Source of the DNA: an uncultured Oscillospiraceae bacterium
GTDB taxonomy: Bacteria > Bacillota > Clostridia > Oscillospirales > Acutalibacteraceae
Direction of reading: 5' to 3'
Length of the DNA: 25,738 nucleotides
Assembly: GCA_900554535.1 (NCBI GenBank)
Contig: USIA01000011.1
Span: forward strand, 1 to 25,738
Below are positions 22,766 through 25,738 of this stretch, piece by piece; positions within the stretch are counted from its first letter, which is position 1; every line of letters starts with the position of its first letter. Made by a program: the position numbers and the translations under genes. Below the pieces are notes generated by a model that saw only the letters and a program-made list of their open reading frames with translations, was not told where the DNA came from and ran no database searches.

Positions 22766-22790
22766 GAAAGCGTTTATGATGTGGTTTACA

Positions 22791-24401
22791 TTACTTTTTT
22801 TGTTCTTTGTACGCTTTTGCCGCGCCAACCAGGCCCTGGAACAAGGGATGCGGGCGGTTGGGGCGGGATTTAAATTCCGGATGGCCCTGGCTGCCGATAA
22901 AGAAGGGATGGGACGGAAGTTCCATCATTTCAACGATGCGGTCATCCGGGCTTCTGCCCGCAAATACAACGCCAGCATCTTCAAACGCCTGGCGGTATTC
23001 ATTATTGACCTCATAGCGATGACGATGGCGCTCATAAATAAGCGGTTCGCCGTTATACAGCCGCGAAGCCAACGTGCCTTCGGTCAATTTGCATGGGTAT
23101 TTGCCAAGCCGCATGGTGCCACCAAGCTGCTCGACATTTTTCTGCTCCGGCATCAGATCGATCACATGATGTTTGCTTTGTGGGTCAAATTCAGCAGAAT
23201 TTGCATCCGCCATCTTCAGAACATTGCGCGCATATTCCACAATCGCCAACTGCATGCCCAGGCAAATCCCCAAAAACGGCACCTTGTTTTCACGCGCCCA
23301 GTGGATGGCGTCAATCATGCCTTCAATTCCGCGTTGGCCAAAGCCGCCCGGCACCAGAACGCCGTCCGCATCCCGCAAGCGCTCGCCGACGTTTTCGGGC
23401 GTTAGTGTTTCGGAATCGACCCAGTCGATATTCACCTTCACCTTGTTGCCAATGCCGCCGTGCGTCAGCGCTTCGGCAACGCTCAGATACGCATCGTGCA
23501 ATTCGACGTATTTTCCAACCAGTGCGATGTTCACGCTCTCTGACAGGGACGTGGCGGTGTTTACCATCGAAATCCAGTCTGCGAGGTCCGGACCGTGCGT
23601 GTCCAAGCCCAGGCGGCGGCAGACGGTATCATCCAAGCGCTCCTCGCGCAGGGCCAGCGGCACCTCATAGAGCAGCGGCAGGTCCAGATTTTCGATGACG
23701 CATTCCGGGCGAACATTGCAAAACAGCGCGATCTTCTGCTTGATGTCATCCGGCAGCGGGCGTTCCGAGCGCAGCACAATGATGTCCGGCTGGATGCCAA
23801 TGGATAATAGCTCTTTAACGCTATGCTGAGTTGGTTTGGATTTATGTTCATGGGAACAGTTTAAGTAGGGCACCAACGTCACATGGATGAACAGGCAGTT
23901 TTCGCGTCCTTCCTCGGTGGCGAACTGGCGAATTGCCTCCAGGAACGGCTGGCTTTCGGTATTGCCCACCGTACCGCCGACCTCGATAATAGAAACGTCG
24001 ACATTCTCTTTGGCAGCGGAGATCCGCTCCTTGATTTCGTTGGTAATATGTGGAATCACCTGCACCGTGCCGCCGCCGTAGTCGCCGTTGCGCTCCTTAC
24101 GGATGACGTTATAATAGATACGCCCGGAGGTCACGTTGCTGTTTTGTGAAAGGCTCTCGTCAATGAAGCGTTCGTAATGGCCCAGGTCCAGGTCTGTCTC
24201 CGCCCCATCATCCGTGACAAAGACTTCGCCGTGCTGGAAAGGATTCATCGTTCCGGGATCCACATTGAGGTACGGATCAAATTTCTGCATCGTCACGCGC
24301 AACCCGCGCGCTTTCAGCAAACGTCCCAGAGAAGCCGCTGTGATGCCTTTCCCCAATCCGGAAACAACGCCGCCTGTTACAAAGATATATTTTGTCGCCA
24401 T
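22791..24401 (-). CDS. pyrG: CTP synthase PyrG
   Basis: Makes CTP from UTP, ATP and glutamine; 536 residues, full length. The N-terminal synthetase domain starts MATKYIFVTGGVVSGLGKG, with P-loop Lys18, then MQKFDPYLNVDPGTMNPFQH and the UTP-site region IIEVGGTVG. The C-terminal glutaminase domain has PFLGICLGMQ (Cys380) and GHPEF (His507, Glu509). The start at 24401 is chosen because GGAGG sits five bases upstream and the product then begins in the normal way; an ATG six codons earlier overlaps this site. It has its own near-perfect promoter and a strong terminator, so it is probably monocistronic. The 5' end does not show the G-run used for reiterative-transcription control of pyrG in Bacillus. 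Confidence 0.98.
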   Translation of the reverse strand: MATKYIFVTGGVVSGLGKGITAASLGRLLKARGLRVTMQKFDPYLNVDPGTMNPFQHGEVFVTDDGAETDLDLGHYERFIDESLSQNSNVTSGRIYYNVIRKERNGDYGGGTVQVIPHITNEIKERISAAKENVDVSIIEVGGTVGNTESQPFLEAIRQFATEEGRENCLFIHVTLVPYLNCSHEHKSKPTQHSVKELLSIGIQPDIIVLRSERPLPDDIKQKIALFCNVRPECVIENLDLPLLYEVPLALREERLDDTVCRRLGLDTHGPDLADWISMVNTATSLSESVNIALVGKYVELHDAYLSVAEALTHGGIGNKVKVNIDWVDSETLTPENVGERLRDADGVLVPGGFGQRGIEGMIDAIHWARENKVPFLGICLGMQLAIVEYARNVLKMADANSAEFDPQSKHHVIDLMPEQKNVEQLGGTMRLGKYPCKLTEGTLASRLYNGEPLIYERHRHRYEVNNEYRQAFEDAGVVFAGRSPDDRIVEMMELPSHPFFIGSQGHPEFKSRPNRPHPLFQGLVGAAKAYKEQKK

Positions 24402-24470
24402 AACTTCCTCCAAACGCATATTTTCCTATCCTGCTTCACAATCCATTTCCCAAAAAACAAATATGAAGTT

Positions 24471-24500
24471 ATTATATCGCCGGCACGTCTACATTGTCAA
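24471..24500 (-). promoter_or_regulatory. Consensus promoter of pyrG
   Basis: Read leftward: perfect TTGACA (24500-24495), an 18-base spacer and perfect TATAAT (24476-24471), about 70 bases before the coding start. Confidence 0.88.
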
Positions 24501-24508
24501 GCAATAGG

Positions 24509-24543
24509 AAGGGCTGCCGCAATTTATATCCGCGGCAGCCCTT
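24509..24543 (-). terminator. Terminator-like hairpin between trxA and pyrG
   Basis: A perfect 12-base GC-rich stem (24532-24543 with 24509-24520) around an 11-base loop, 13 bases after the trxA stop. The following minus-strand bases are only loosely T-rich (CCTATTGCTTG), so termination may be partial. Confidence 0.6.
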
Positions 24544-24556
24544 CACACAGCATCTG

Positions 24557-24877
24557 TTACAGAACAGCGTCGATCATCTTGCGGTAGTCCGCAATCGGGA
24601 AAGCGCCGACTTTTTGATCGACCGCCTTGCCGTCCTTGAAGAGGAAGACGGTTGGGATGCTCATCACATTATATTGCGCGGCCAGTTCCTGATTCTGGTC
24701 GACGTCCACCTTGACGACAATCACACGGCCGTCATATTCCTCTGCAAGCTGTTCGATTACCGGGGCCAGCATGCGGCAGGGGCCGCACCAGGTTGCCCAG
24801 AAGTCACACAAAACGACTTTACCCATCTGCAAAATCTTTTCCAGTCCTGCAGCATCAGCATGGATCACATCTGCCAT
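24557..24877 (-). CDS. trxA: Thioredoxin
   Basis: Cytosolic dithiol reductant, 106 residues, normal size. The active site is FWATWCGPCRM (Cys31, Cys34) and the cis-proline loop is MSIPTVFLF. The start at 24877 is chosen over a longer frame to 24919, because GGAGAG lies about ten bases upstream and MADVIHADAA is a typical thioredoxin beginning. It follows a cyclophilin gene by 50 bases on the same strand, so the two may be co-transcribed from a promoter outside the window. No thioredoxin reductase gene is visible here. Confidence 0.96.
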   Translation of the reverse strand: MADVIHADAAGLEKILQMGKVVLCDFWATWCGPCRMLAPVIEQLAEEYDGRVIVVKVDVDQNQELAAQYNVMSIPTVFLFKDGKAVDQKVGAFPIADYRKMIDAVL

Positions 24878-24927
24878 TGCAATCACTCTCCATTTCATCA
24901 TTGCCATCTTTGGTAGCATACCCGGAC

Positions 24928-25738
24928 TCAGCCGGAATATTTTTCAAGTGACGCCTTGTTAATCTTGACGTCGGTTTTGGGCTTATCGGTGCTTTCATCC
25001 ACCGGGACAGCCGCAATCTTGTCGACCACATCCATTCCCTCATAGACCTGGCCAAACACCGTATGTCCGCGCGGCGGGTCAAAAGCATTATACGCGCCGT
25101 CAAGTGACGGATTGCCGCCCTGTTTTTCATACAGCGTCTTATAGTCGTCGGTCAATTTGCTGGGGTCCAGGATTGTATACTGCGTCTGCGCGACCTGCGG
25201 CCATTGGCTCTTGTCGATCTGTTGCAGCTGTTGATACAGCGACTCGTACTGAGACCATGTGCCGCTGTTGACAGGGCCGGCCTGGTTGATGAAAAACTGG
25301 CTGCCATTTGTGTTGGCGCCGCTGTTGGCCATGGCCAAAGAGCCGCGCAGATTGAGCAGGTTTTTGTTGAATTCATCGTCAAAGGTGCCTCCCCAGATGC
25401 TCTCGCCGCCCGTGCCATCGCCATTCGGATCGCCGCCTTGAATCATAAAGTCCTTGATCACGCGGTGAAAAGTCAGGCCATTATAATACCCTTTATTGAT
25501 CAGGCCCTTGAAATTTTCAACTGTTTTGGGCGCCGCATCCGGGAACAGGCGGATCTTAATCGTGCCCATGGTGGTGTCCAGCACCGCAACCTCTTCCCCG
25601 GCCGCAGGCTTTTCGAGCTGGTAACCGAGCGGCTTGCCATCATCCGGGCGGATCGCCGCGGACTGCGAAGAAGCGCTGGCTTCCATGCTGGACGTCGCGG
25701 TGCTCTCGCTGGCGCTGGCCGTCTGCGTAGTGGACGAC
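24928..25738 (-). CDS. Cyclophilin-type peptidyl-prolyl isomerase, probably a lipoprotein (partial, 5' end beyond window)
   Basis: Catalyses cis-trans isomerisation at proline, likely outside the membrane. The frame is open through the right edge. The ATG at 25686 is internal, since in-frame residues upstream form a Ser/Thr/Ala-rich run like the linker after a lipobox; a signal peptide should lie outside the window. Cyclophilin motifs: TFHRVIKDFMIQGGDPNGDG (includes the active-site Arg), RGSLAMANSGANTNGSQFFI, and GHTVFGQVYEGMDVVDKI. About 65 residues rich in Gln, Tyr and Asp lie between FFINQA and RGHTVFG, where compact cyclophilins have only about ten. It lies upstream of trxA by 50 bases. 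Confidence 0.9.
   Translation of the reverse strand, partial: SSTTQTASASESTATSSMEASASSQSAAIRPDDGKPLGYQLEKPAAGEEVAVLDTTMGTIKIRLFPDAAPKTVENFKGLINKGYYNGLTFHRVIKDFMIQGGDPNGDGTGGESIWGGTFDDEFNKNLLNLRGSLAMANSGANTNGSQFFINQAGPVNSGTWSQYESLYQQLQQIDKSQWPQVAQTQYTILDPSKLTDDYKTLYEKQGGNPSLDGAYNAFDPPRGHTVFGQVYEGMDVVDKIAAVPVDESTDKPKTDVKINKASLEKYSG

Noticed and set aside
24430..24445. Single Rex half-site (TTCACAA) upstream of pyrG
   Set aside because: No inverted partner at the required distance; half-sites of 7 bases occur by chance.
24402..24476. Pyrimidine-responsive attenuator upstream of pyrG
   Set aside because: The predicted RNA start lacks the initial G-run and no terminator hairpin lies in the leader; only a weak 5-base CTTCA/TGAAG pairing is visible.

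Overview
The window looks like a piece of chromosome from an anaerobic, lactate-using, butyrate- (or caproate-) forming Clostridia, probably Oscillospirales/Ruminococcaceae-like. Pointers are moderately high-GC coding DNA, Gram-positive Shine-Dalgarno sites, the tepA-ftsK/spoIIIE order, a Rex regulator, a Roseburia-type butyryl-CoA:acetate CoA-transferase, an acyl-CoA dehydrogenase beside etfBA, and a lactate cluster like the Acetobacterium lct genes. The genus is inferred, not shown. I saw no rRNA, tRNA, CRISPR array, insertion sequence or prophage.

Layout. 1-994 (-): hisH and the 5' part of hisF. 1223-1801 (+): mntP. 1994-3343 (+): CoA-transferase with a strong promoter and a Rex-box-like site over its start point. 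3441-4616 (+): a SEDS (RodA/FtsW) gene ending in a bidirectional terminator. 4719-8522 (-): tepA, ftsK/spoIIIE and a DUF3006 gene. 8772-13375 (+): probable operon of aconitase, TraX-like membrane protein, NADP-isocitrate dehydrogenase and rex. 13584-21116 (-): lactate permease, lactate racemase, FAD lactate dehydrogenase, acyl-CoA dehydrogenase, EtfB, EtfA. 21434-22138 (+): divergent GntR/FCD regulator. 22142-22790: non-coding or decayed stretch. 22791-25738 (-): pyrG, trxA and a cyclophilin lipoprotein cut by the right edge.

How the genes fit together. Lactate enters by the permease; LarA interconverts its isomers; the FAD dehydrogenase oxidises it to pyruvate and passes electrons to EtfAB. 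An acyl-CoA dehydrogenase encoded between the dehydrogenase and the Etf genes suggests the same Etf also serves crotonyl-CoA reduction, linking lactate oxidation to butyryl-CoA formation. The CoA-transferase then releases butyrate. The GntR regulator probably senses lactate: two perfect TGGT-N3-ACCA operators flank the permease promoter. Rex, encoded with the citrate-to-2-oxoglutarate branch, probably controls the CoA-transferase and perhaps an internal promoter before the acyl-CoA dehydrogenase.

The most novel items are regulatory or organisational: the shared-Etf arrangement, the dual operator, the Rex sites, and a promoter-driven, stem-rich minus-strand unit with a Trp-rich mini-ORF at 22160-22432.
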